In this document: piece after piece, positions 19,326-26,594 of the stretch
Layout of the letters: each line of letters opens with the position of its first letter
Numbering within the stretch: position 1 is the first letter of the stretch
NCBI RefSeq assembly: GCF_009909615.1
Contig: NZ_WWNE01000005.1
Location: 124,334 to 188,333, forward strand
Source of the DNA: Acidiluteibacter ferrifornacis
GTDB lineage: Bacteria > Bacteroidota > Bacteroidia > Flavobacteriales_E > Vicingaceae
DNA length: 64,000 nucleotides
Reading direction: 5' to 3'
Notes under the pieces: generated by a model
Database searches by the model: none
The model's input: only the letters and a program-made list of their open reading frames with translations
What the model was told of the DNA's origin: nothing
Program-made: the position numbers and the translations under genes

Positions 19326-19694
19326 ATGGGATACGGTGGATTTGTAAATATAACTAACAAGACAAACGATTTAATTAGAATTGAAACAACTGGTTCAAAA
19401 TGTATGAATGCAAGTGGAACTTGGAATGAAGAATTACTTGCTCCAAACAATACTTACCCTCGACAGTATATTGAAGCAAGTGCTAGTTTTTTTGGTGGAT
19501 GTTCCGATACTGAAAGTTATCTGGACTTTGTTTTAGCTAAATTGGATGTACAAACTGGTAAGTATATACCTTTAGGTACTTTTCAATTGTACGAAAGAAT
19601 GAATAATTGGTCAGTTGAGAATGCTTCCACAGATATTCAATTCAACACTTCAAAGCCCGGGGACCAAGAGGTAATTAACATTACTTTGACCTAA
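19326..19694 (+). CDS. Small beta-rich protein, unknown
   Basis: 122 residues, no signal peptide. It begins MGYGGFVNITNKTNDLIRI, a pattern like the first strands of small cytolysin or lectin-like beta sandwiches, where a conserved aromatic/Gly start leads into an ITNxT strand. It has two cysteines (Cys32, Cys59) and many Asn/Thr. The resemblance is weak and no family is claimed. The gene is isolated, divergent from the two-component operon, and ends in its own terminator, so it appears to be an independent unit. Function is unknown. Confidence 0.65.
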   Translation: MGYGGFVNITNKTNDLIRIETTGSKCMNASGTWNEELLAPNNTYPRQYIEASASFFGGCSDTESYLDFVLAKLDVQTGKYIPLGTFQLYERMNNWSVENASTDIQFNTSKPGDQEVINITLT

Positions 19695-19778
19695 TTAATT
19701 TAAGTATTTCCTACTATTGTTCATCAAATTTATTGGAATTCTTAGGCTTTGAAACTTGACAAACATAGTTTAACCAAT

Positions 19779-19811
19779 AGCAGGAGTGTGAACTCATTTC
19801 ATCCTCCTGCT
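19779..19811 (+). terminator. Rho-independent terminator
   Basis: 8-bp perfect stem (AGCAGGAG / CTCCTGCT) with a 17-nt loop followed by TTCTTTGTTT, 85 bp after the small protein gene. Confidence 0.7.
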
Positions 19812-19982
19812 TTCTTTGTTTAATTTGTTATGAAAAGTAAGGCAGGGTAGAATTTTTACTGAAATCATGAGAATAAAAGTTATGGAAGTAAATTAGAAAG
19901 CTCATCAATTTATAGACAGTTATCAAATTTGAAGTGAAAATTTGAAAAGATTCACTATTTTCGTCGATATCAAGTTTTCCTA

Positions 19983-22022
19983 ATGATTACAAACTACTCC
20001 CCCAAAGTTCTATTAATAGTGCTGTCTTTTTTTTGTGCCGATGTTTTTCCTAATGAGGTAAATAATAGACTCTCTGAATTTGAAAAGGCTCAAAATTTAT
20101 TGGATTCAATCCATCATTATTTTGGTAAGAATCAAGAGAAGTATGAATATTATTCGACAGCCTTCGAAAAAATTCAATTGAAAAACCTGATAGGAGAAAA
20201 CTTCAGGAAAATCATAACGAAAAGGACGGAGTTCTATCAAAGAAACTATGAATACAGAAGGGGGATTTCTGTATTATTAGATGCGATTTCAATTGCTGAA
20301 AATAATGGAGATACGCTTTCCATGGCTACTTTTCATAAAATGCTTTCTTCTCTGTATTACTATTTAGGAAATAGAGATTCTACCAATTATCAATTGGATC
20401 TAGCTTACAAGTATTTTGAACAACTCGATAATAAAGCAGAATTAGGAGTCATTTGCATTCGAAAAGCAAGAATAGAATACGATTTAGGTAATTATGAAGA
20501 ATCCCTCATATCTTCCTTTAAAGCTTTAGAATTGAATAAAGCTGCTGGCGATCAGCAAAAAATGGCTATTTCTTACTTGCAGCTGGGCAATACTTTTTAT
20601 TACCTAACCAATTACAGAGATGCCAAAAAATATTACGAACTAGCCAGTATGTTGTTTAAAAATGCAAAATACGATTACGGCTATTATGAGGCATTTTCAA
20701 ATATTGGCTTAGTTGAAATAAAACAAAAGGAATTTCGAAAGGGGATGAATAAGCAATTTGAAGCCCTGGAGTTTTTGAAAAAGGAGAATTATGCAATTGA
20801 TGCAGGTGCGACTTATAATTATTTAGTAACAGCCTATTTTGAACTTCAAAAGTATGATAGTTGTTTTTACTATAGTGAGTTAGCTAAAGAAGAGTTCCTA
20901 AAATCATCTTATGAAATAGGACTTTGCGAGTCTTATTTAAATGATGCAAAGGTGTTTTTGGTCAAAAGGCAATTGCAAGAAGCTTTAGAAAGTGCTCAAA
21001 AAGGGTATGATTTGGCAGTGAAGAATGGACTGATTGAATTGTTGGAAGAAGCAAATTTTTCATTGTATAAAATCCATAAAAAGTTAAACCATTCTATTTT
21101 AAGTTTCGACCATCTTGAGCAATATGTGCAGCTAAAAGATAGTCTTAATTTTAATCCGAATGCACTTCAAAGCGATGCCATAAAGTATCAACTTGAGGCA
21201 GAAGAAGCACAGTTGAAACAACAATTTGCTGAAGAACGTGCGAAAATTTATGCAGAAGAAGAGAAGAAGACTCGAAATCAGTTGAAGTTAACTTTGATTA
21301 TCGCCGCTATTACACTTGTATTATTATTCTTTTCGATCTATTATCTAATAAAAAACAGAAAACTAAATAAAAACCTCTCTATTAAGCGAAAGCGAATTTC
21401 AGAAGAATTAAAAGTTAAAGAGTCGCTATTAAGCGAAATTCATCATCGAGTGAAAAACAATTTACAAGTGATTAGTAGTATGCTAGGCTTGCAGAGTCAA
21501 TATATTGTAGATGAGTTGTTAAAGAAGATAATTTTAGATTGTAGAGGTAGAATTGCTTCCATGTCATTGATTCATGAGAGCCTTTATCGAAAAAAAGATT
21601 ACAAGGAAGCCCTTTTTAGTAGCTATATCGAAGAATTGATGCCTATGCTGGTGCAAACTTATGGCACGGACGAAAGAAAGGTGAGGTTGGTAATGGATGT
21701 TGAACCCATTAAGTTGTCCTTAGACGACTCCTTACCCTGTGGATTGATTATTAATGAGATTACTTCCAATTCGCTTAAGCATGGATTTCCTGATGGAAGG
21801 GAAGGAACTATACGGATTGAATTTAAAAAAGTAGCCAATAAGATTGCACTCACCATTGCTGATGATGGAATAGGCCTAGCAGATGGCAAAAAATTTAACA
21901 GTGATGAATCTTTTGGATTCTTGTTGATTGAAACTTTAGCAAGTCAATTGGATGCAGAGATGAAAATCAATACAGAAAACGGTTTTTCTTATGAGTTGAC
22001 CTGGGAAGGCAAAATGGAGTAA
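19983..22022 (+). CDS. TPR-containing sensor histidine kinase (HisKA_2)
   Basis: 679 residues. Signal peptide (1-24), a periplasmic array of TPR-like helices (about 50-385; for example [17 protein letters not shown] and [16 protein letters not shown]), a coiled coil, one transmembrane helix at about 436-456, then a cytoplasmic HisKA_2 kinase with the phospho-His in [20 protein letters not shown] (about 486) and HATPase boxes [12 protein letters not shown] and [10 protein letters not shown]. This is a common Bacteroidota design, signalling to a response regulator encoded elsewhere. No partner regulator is adjacent. Cytoplasmic signal output is sure, the signal is unknown. Confidence 0.93.
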   Translation: MITNYSPKVLLIVLSFFCADVFPNEVNNRLSEFEKAQNLLDSIHHYFGKNQEKYEYYSTAFEKIQLKNLIGENFRKIITKRTEFYQRNYEYRRGISVLLDAISIAENNGDTLSMATFHKMLSSLYYYLGNRDSTNYQLDLAYKYFEQLDNKAELGVICIRKARIEYDLGNYEESLISSFKALELNKAAGDQQKMAISYLQLGNTFYYLTNYRDAKKYYELASMLFKNAKYDYGYYEAFSNIGLVEIKQKEFRKGMNKQFEALEFLKKENYAIDAGATYNYLVTAYFELQKYDSCFYYSELAKEEFLKSSYEIGLCESYLNDAKVFLVKRQLQEALESAQKGYDLAVKNGLIELLEEANFSLYKIHKKLNHSILSFDHLEQYVQLKDSLNFNPNALQSDAIKYQLEAEEAQLKQQFAEERAKIYAEEEKKTRNQLKLTLIIAAITLVLLFFSIYYLIKNRKLNKNLSIKRKRISEELKVKESLLSEIHHRVKNNLQVISSMLGLQSQYIVDELLKKIILDCRGRIASMSLIHESLYRKKDYKEALFSSYIEELMPMLVQTYGTDERKVRLVMDVEPIKLSLDDSLPCGLIINEITSNSLKHGFPDGREGTIRIEFKKVANKIALTIADDGIGLADGKKFNSDESFGFLLIETLASQLDAEMKINTENGFSYELTWEGKME

Positions 22023-22389
22023 AGTAAATACTGTTGGCTTGGTGCTTGTGAATTTTCCAATTGCGATTTTGTCGGAGTATCAAAGAGTAAATTGCCTAAT
22101 TTAAATTACTGGTTAACAATTGAATATATTGAGTGTGTTGCTTGCGATGTTCTAGGCTCAGTAACTTGCTCAAAATCTGCTTCAATTGAATATAATCTTC
22201 CTTTAAAACGTATTCAATAAGTTGGTTTTAATCCAATTTTCAGTTTGCAAAATCGGTAGCCAATTGCCAAGACGATTGGCTAATTTACTTTTTAAAAGGC
22301 AATTCGCCGCAGGTGAATTGGCGAGTAAATAGAGTTGAAGTATCGGTTTTCTCAAAAGTAGCATTTGCTATAGTTGGTGTTAGTTCTTG
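22023..22389. repeat. Terminal, degenerate attC-like junction
   Basis: 367 bp without a gene. It holds GGAGTATCAAAGAGTAAAT at 22075-22093, which recurs with one change at 23520-23538 inside a clearer repeat; an 8-bp inverted repeat TAGCCAAT / ATTGGCTA (22257-22264, 22275-22282); a near-perfect 9-bp hairpin around CAATTCGCC; and a GTTAG end at 22379-22383 just before the stop of the next minus-strand gene. It looks like the decayed edge of the cassette-like array. Confidence 0.45.
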
Positions 22390-23352
22390 TTATTTTTTCG
22401 GGTGATATTTACCTGTTTTTGGATTGTACTCCCCTAAAACAACTAATTTCTCAGATAGACCACCCTTATTAGTGTGGAAGAAATCTATTCCATCTTTTGT
22501 TTGAATAATTTCTGCTTTCCCGTTTTTCCCGTTGTCTATCGATAGTGTTCTAGCTTTGATACCTTTAGAGTTATGATATTTCTTTGCTTCACTTATGGTT
22601 GGTGCTATAATGTCAAACCATGTAACTAATTTCACTTCAACTGCAATTAATTTGACTTTGCTACCATACTTATCATAAACAAATGCACCTGGGGTATTTA
22701 ATTTACAGGGAATGATTGATGAAAGGTTTGAGTTATTTCTACATTTCCCTTTCATAAACTCTAGCCTCATAATGGCTTGTATTTCGTCTTGTTGGATAAC
22801 AACTATATGGTTCCATAAGCATATTATTAATGAATTAGGTTTAGAACCATTTTCAAAATGAATTATTAAATTACCTTTCGAGTCAGTTGGGATCTCTGGT
22901 ATTTCATCCTTATCAATTATAAGATTTAGCGGTAATTGAATCTTGATATTTGGCTTTAATTGCTTTACGGGAAGCCACTTTAAGATTTCATCAGTTGAAA
23001 TGTCTTCTAAGTCAAATAATTCAATTTCAAAATCTTTGGCAGCTTCAATTGAGTCAGCTTGATAACCATTGGTACTAACGAAAACCTTTTTTGAAACTCC
23101 TTCAATTCTTGCACATTTCGAATTGAATGCTTCAATTTTTTCGACAGGTATCGAAGATTTGTAATCTTTACATTCAATAGCAATCTTAATTTCGAAGCCA
23201 TTAATATCCGTTATTAACAATACATCAATTTCTCTTTTTCGTCCGCTCTTATTCTTGATCCTGTAATTGGGCAAAATCTGAACATCAGGAAAGCTTTTTA
23301 GGGACTCCTGAATTAATGCAACTATTTTTTCTGTTCTTTTTCCTCTTGTCAT
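22390..23352 (-). CDS. Restriction endonuclease-like protein (Mrr-cat / PD-(D/E)xK)
   Basis: 320 residues. The N-terminal 130 residues form a PD-(D/E)xK nuclease domain: KREIDVLL (Asp42), then IAIECKDYK (Glu59-x-Lys61), then a VEKIEAF helix, as in Mrr-type restriction endonucleases. The C-terminal 190 residues are beta-rich and unfamiliar. No methyltransferase lies nearby, which would fit a modification-dependent or DNA-repair nuclease. It is flanked by attC-like repeats and preceded by GCGTTAGC 17-22 bp upstream of its ATG, so it may be a mobile cassette gene. Nuclease fold is confident, biological role is inferred. Confidence 0.82.
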   Translation of the reverse strand: MTRGKRTEKIVALIQESLKSFPDVQILPNYRIKNKSGRKREIDVLLITDINGFEIKIAIECKDYKSSIPVEKIEAFNSKCARIEGVSKKVFVSTNGYQADSIEAAKDFEIELFDLEDISTDEILKWLPVKQLKPNIKIQLPLNLIIDKDEIPEIPTDSKGNLIIHFENGSKPNSLIICLWNHIVVIQQDEIQAIMRLEFMKGKCRNNSNLSSIIPCKLNTPGAFVYDKYGSKVKLIAVEVKLVTWFDIIAPTISEAKKYHNSKGIKARTLSIDNGKNGKAEIIQTKDGIDFFHTNKGGLSEKLVVLGEYNPKTGKYHPKK

Positions 23353-23364
23353 TTATATCAAATG

Positions 23365-23589
23365 AGGGCTAACGCTCAAATATGGTGCGTAGTGAGTTAA
23401 GTAAAGATACAATTTGCCCCCGAAAGCTTTCGGGGCTAATTAGTAAAAATCGCAGAGCGATTTTGTGCATTTTCATTTTCTACAAAATTCGTCCCGATAG
23501 CTATCGGGAGCGAATTTTACGGAGTATCAAACAGTAAATAAACTTTCTTAACCTGCTGACTCACTATGCAATATGTTTAATGTTATGGG
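23365..23589. repeat. attC-like structured repeat (225 bp)
   Basis: Begins GGGCTAAC and ends GTTATGGGC; the two ends pair imperfectly over about 30 bp, with TGCgTAGTGAGT (to 23396) complementary to ACTCACTATGCA (from 23558). Inside are an 18-bp perfect palindrome CCCCGAAAG/CTTTCGGGG (23417-23434), a second one (23491-23508) extended by AAAATTCG/CGAATTTT arms, and the 14-mer TAAAGATACAATTT (23401-23414), also found at 24742-24755. Confidence 0.6.
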
Positions 23590-23595
23590 CTTTAT

Positions 23596-24357
23596 TTAGT
23601 AATGTGTTATGATTTTATTTGTTAATTTATTGAATGTAAAATATATCCTATTTCGAGGTGAATATGCTGTAAATTCTTTTATATCAATATCTTTACAGTA
23701 TAATCTAAACTTTACTATGTCAGTTGAAAATAAAAAAGGAATATTTTTATTGTACACTAAAATTAATTTAAAAGTTTTTGAATCATAAGACTTTGGCTTA
23801 AAGTTATAAAAAATGGCTTTATCTTTAAGACGGCCTTTTATGTCAAACCTATATAAAAAATCGTTACCGAACGGAATGATATTTGGAAATTGAGTTGTCG
23901 TAATTTTATATAATCTAAATCCATTATCTTCAGGTATAATTATATTTTTAGAATTGTAACCAACTGGTAAACTGTCGTTTATAAGATTTGAGGTTAATAT
24001 GTCCTTAATTTTGAATAAACTATCTTCATATAAATTTAAACTACGTTCTCTTGTGTCAAGAGAGATAGGTTTTGAAAAGTGTCCAACAAATACCACTTCA
24101 TAAATGCATTTTATTTCTTTATTAATGTAAATTACTCTTAATGTATCTCCGCTTAGATAGGATAACCTGTTGACAGTTTGAATTTTTTCTTTATCAATTA
24201 GCGCGTCTGCCTCAATTTCTGAACTTAAATATTTATACAGTAGATTAGATTCAACTAGAATGGAATCTAATTTACTATCTATAAGTTTTTTGTTCATTGG
24301 TTTTTGGGCAATACAATCAATCTTAATTAAAAATAACAATAGAATTAAGGCTCTCAT
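23596..24357 (-). CDS. Uncharacterised secreted protein
   Basis: 253 residues with the start placed at ATG 24357, where a signal peptide begins (MRALILLLFLIKIDCIAQ). An upstream in-frame TTG at 24390 is within the palindrome and is rejected. The mature protein is rich in Asn, Ile, Lys and Tyr and looks beta-rich near its C-terminus; I recognise no domain. Lies in the cassette-like region, followed on its strand by the repeat at 23365-23589. A hairpin separates it from the gene upstream. Its own base composition is more AT-rich than the flanking housekeeping genes, consistent with transfer. Confidence 0.65.
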   Translation of the reverse strand: MRALILLLFLIKIDCIAQKPMNKKLIDSKLDSILVESNLLYKYLSSEIEADALIDKEKIQTVNRLSYLSGDTLRVIYINKEIKCIYEVVFVGHFSKPISLDTRERSLNLYEDSLFKIKDILTSNLINDSLPVGYNSKNIIIPEDNGFRLYKITTTQFPNIIPFGNDFLYRFDIKGRLKDKAIFYNFKPKSYDSKTFKLILVYNKNIPFLFSTDIVKFRLYCKDIDIKEFTAYSPRNRIYFTFNKLTNKIITHY

Positions 24358-24374
24358 ATTAATTGTTTTTATAA

Positions 24375-24412
24375 AATATACACTTGACAATCTAGATTGT
24401 CAAGTGTATATT
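24375..24412. terminator. 38-bp perfect palindrome, probable terminator
   Basis: Two 19-bp arms meet without a spacer around TCTAGA. It lies 3 bp after the stop of the 100-residue gene and 17 bp before the next ATG; the minus strand continues as TTTATAAAAA. Best explained as a terminator of the upstream gene, but its perfection and lack of a loop are unusual. Confidence 0.6.
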
Positions 24413-24415
24413 AAT

Positions 24416-24718
24416 TTAGCATTGAGTTGAAGCTACCCAAGTACCACTTGCGTCTGATATCTCTACTGGGCATCCCTCAATAGAAAATCTAACATAATTT
24501 TGTGCACAGTTTACAACTGTTCCTTGGTCACTACCACGACAAATAACTCTTTCAATAGTAAATGGGTCTATTGGTCCAACATCGTGGGTGGTTAAAGCAT
24601 ATTGTGCAGTATTTGATAAGTATTCAATTTCAATTAAGCCATTGGAGTAGATTGAAAAAAATGCTTCTGAAAAAGTTTCAAACTCTTCTTCAAACTTAGC
24701 TTCGGAGATATCGCCCAT
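24416..24718 (-). CDS. Small cysteine-containing protein, unknown
   Basis: 100 residues, acidic N-terminus (MGDISEAKFEEEFETFSEAF) followed by a strand-rich region with four cysteines in the second half (about 60, 70, 83 and the terminal residue 100). No signal peptide and no domain recognised. The C-terminal cysteine as last residue is notable. It could be a complete small protein or a remnant of a longer one. It lies between the attC-like repeat at 24719-24897 and the palindrome at 24375-24412. Confidence 0.5.
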   Translation of the reverse strand: MGDISEAKFEEEFETFSEAFFSIYSNGLIEIEYLSNTAQYALTTHDVGPIDPFTIERVICRGSDQGTVVNCAQNYVRFSIEGCPVEISDASGTWVASTQC

Positions 24719-24897
24719 ATATGGTGTCGTTGTGGTTTTGATAAAGATACAATTTCATTTTAGCACTTAGAAAAAACCGCTTGGCGGTTTTGTTTCTTTG
24801 TTCTTTTTCAAAACCGCTAGCGGATTTTGCGAGCTTAAAAACAGCTACTCAACTTGCCAAACTACCTTACCAACAATGTACTATACAGAGTGTTAGC
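24719..24897. repeat. attC-like structured repeat
   Basis: About 180 bp between two minus-strand genes, ending TGTTAGC. Contains AAAACCGC/GCGGTTTT and AAAACCGCTAGCGGATTTT hairpins and the 14-mer TAAAGATACAATTT (24742-24755) shared with the repeat at 23401-23414. The left end lacks a clear GCTAAC, so it is the least canonical complete member. Confidence 0.5.
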
Positions 24898-24907
24898 AAA
24901 TCGTTTT

Positions 24908-25408
24908 TTATTCAGGGTAGATATCATCTTCCGTTTCTATTATTTTATCTTTACCTGCACTTCTTAGGATAAAGGAGTCTTTTTTTAATCGGTAATCGAA
25001 TTCGTTACCAAACCAATCAATTGTCAAGTTCGAATTTTGCAGTTGTAAGTCATTAAGACTAGTGGGGTAAAAACCATTTTCGTCTTTATAGTTACGAATA
25101 TGATAAATTATTGTATGCATCTTTTCTCTTGAACCATTTTCAAGTTGTTTTTGATATTCAGGACTTTGAGTAATTCCATCCCAATTAATAAGATTTGGTA
25201 AGAACCACCATAATAAAACAAAAAAGCTTGCTAGAGATATTCCTATAATAGTTTTCTTTTTTCCTTTCTGCTTTTTTTGGTTTATAGTCCGAATGCTAAC
25301 GATACCCATAATTATGGCGACTAGTCCGGTAAAGAATCCTACAACAGGAATAACTGAAATTATTCCTAAAACTAGTACCGCCGTCGATAATGAATTTTCT
25401 TTTTCCAT
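24908..25408 (-). CDS. DUF4190-like membrane protein with GspG-like C-terminus
   Basis: 166 residues. Two hydrophobic helices (about 8-32 and 52-74) with a short basic loop containing KKQKGKKK resemble DUF4190. The exported part (about 90-166) resembles the C-terminal domain of type II secretion pseudopilin GspG: NGFYPTSLNDLQ, DWFGNEFDYRL, then a SAGKDKIIETEDDIYP end that matches the calcium-binding loop pattern SxGxDxxxxTxDDI. No GspG prepilin cleavage motif or other T2SS genes are nearby. Preceded by GCGTTAGC and followed by an attC-like repeat. Confidence 0.7.
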   Translation of the reverse strand: MEKENSLSTAVLVLGIISVIPVVGFFTGLVAIIMGIVSIRTINQKKQKGKKKTIIGISLASFFVLLWWFLPNLINWDGITQSPEYQKQLENGSREKMHTIIYHIRNYKDENGFYPTSLNDLQLQNSNLTIDWFGNEFDYRLKKDSFILRSAGKDKIIETEDDIYPE

Positions 25409-25421
25409 TTAATTAATGTTT

Positions 25422-25614
25422 GCTAACGCCCCTGTAAGATTTGTTGGGAGCTAAGTAAAAATAATATTTTCAAGTTACTAAGTAGCAAAAACCGGCTGGG
25501 ATTTGCAAGATTTTTTTGTCGTCCCGTAAATCCGAGACGGATTTTGTGGGACGTCAAACAGCACCAAATCTAACCTAACCGCCTAAACCCCAATGAATTT
25601 TACATTATGTTAGC
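25422..25614. repeat. attC-like structured repeat (193 bp)
   Basis: Bounded by GCTAAC (25422-25427) and GTTAGC (25609-25614). Ends pair imperfectly: TGTAAGATT (25433-25441) against AATTTTACA (25596-25604), followed by TTGGG against CCCAA. The centre has nested arms GTCCC/GGGAC and ATCCG/CGGAT. GGGAGCTAAGTAAAAATA resembles GTGAGTTAAGTAAAGATA of the repeat at 23391. Confidence 0.6.
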
Positions 25615-25654
25615 AAAAGTTATAGTACTCATATTCAACTACTCACAAGAAAAT

Positions 25655-25895
25655 ACTCGAGTCAAATAAATAGTCCATTTACACAGAAACTAAGTGCCAA
25701 ATTAGAAAGCTGAAATTGGCTGATTTTATTTGATTAAAATCAAAACTGATGAAGTTGGCGAAGTCAATTAGTCTTGTATTTGAGTTGAGTAGGTAGTCCG
25801 TTTACACAGAATGTAAGCGATAAATTGGAAAGCTAAAGCTTGTGATTTTATCTGCCTAAAATCTAAATTGATGAAGTCAGAAAAGCCAATAAATA
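25655..25895. repeat. Degenerate tandem repeat, two units of about 123 bp
   Basis: Two diverged copies, marked by TAGTCCATTTACACAG (25671) and TAGTCCGTTTACACAG (25794), and by CTGATGAAGT and TTGATGAAGT further along. No ORF. It fills the gap between the repeat at 25422-25614 and the lipoprotein gene. Confidence 0.6.
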
Positions 25896-25903
25896 TGTCG
25901 GAT

Positions 25904-26449
25904 TTATTTTGTTCTTTTTAGTTGCGCAGTTTTTTTATCATACTTTTTATTAGTTACTTCAAAAGCAGTTAAATAAAGATTAACTGAGTCAAAATAATTA
26001 ACATAGTATTTCTGCATATACATTGTGTCTCCATGTTCGAATATGGTGTCATTCTTGTCGTTGAAGGCAATAAAAAGGAAATTACTATCATTTATAGTTT
26101 TAGTCCAATAAGCTCCGTCTCCAAATTTTTCTGATTTTGGAGTTTTTGTCTTAAGTATGCACCTTTTAGACTCCCTTAAGTCTAAGGATGTTGATTTATT
26201 ATAATAATTAACAGAATAAATACAGTCGTTATCATGAAGCCAAGTTGCCGAATCTTTCCACGTACCAATTAATAATGAGTCCATTAATAAATCAGTGGTC
26301 GAAGGTATTTTGCAAGTCTGATTATCAATAATTACAACCGCATTTTCATCCTTGGGATCAAAATCCTTACTAACTGTCCAATTGGGTTTATTAAAATCGC
26401 AAGAGATAAAACTAATTAGGAAAAAGATGAATAAATATACTCTTTGCAT
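25904..26449 (-). CDS. Uncharacterised lipoprotein
   Basis: 181 residues with a lipoprotein signal: hydrophobic helix LFIFFLISF then ISC as the lipobox, predicting lipidation at Cys17. The mature part is charged, with Lys/Asp-rich strands and a CILKTKTPKSEKFGDGAYW segment; no known domain. It sits between GCTAACG of the repeat at 26462-26594 and the tandem repeat at 25655-25895. Probably cell-surface or periplasmic. Function unknown. Confidence 0.65.
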   Translation of the reverse strand: MQRVYLFIFFLISFISCDFNKPNWTVSKDFDPKDENAVVIIDNQTCKIPSTTDLLMDSLLIGTWKDSATWLHDNDCIYSVNYYNKSTSLDLRESKRCILKTKTPKSEKFGDGAYWTKTINDSNFLFIAFNDKNDTIFEHGDTMYMQKYYVNYFDSVNLYLTAFEVTNKKYDKKTAQLKRTK

Positions 26450-26461
26450 TTATCAATTTTT

Positions 26462-26594
26462 GCTAACGGTCAAGTATAAGAGCAGTAGCGGATTTCAAGG
26501 CGATTACCTGTCCGCTACCACTAAAGTTTCTAAAATGCATAGACCTTAATTTTACCACTTCACCCGCTATTGCTCTTATACAATGTTGTAGGGC
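26462..26594. repeat. attC-like structured repeat (133 bp)
   Basis: Starts GCTAACG, ends GTTGTAGGGC. The arms GTATAAGAGCAgTAGCGG (26474-26491) and CCGCTATTGCTCTTATAC (26564-26581) pair 17 of 18. Its end overlaps the last codons of the DUF262/HNH gene. Confidence 0.65.

Noticed and set aside
24357-24390. TTG start at 24390 for the secreted protein
   Set aside because: It falls inside the 38-bp palindrome, and the ATG at 24357 begins a clear signal peptide.
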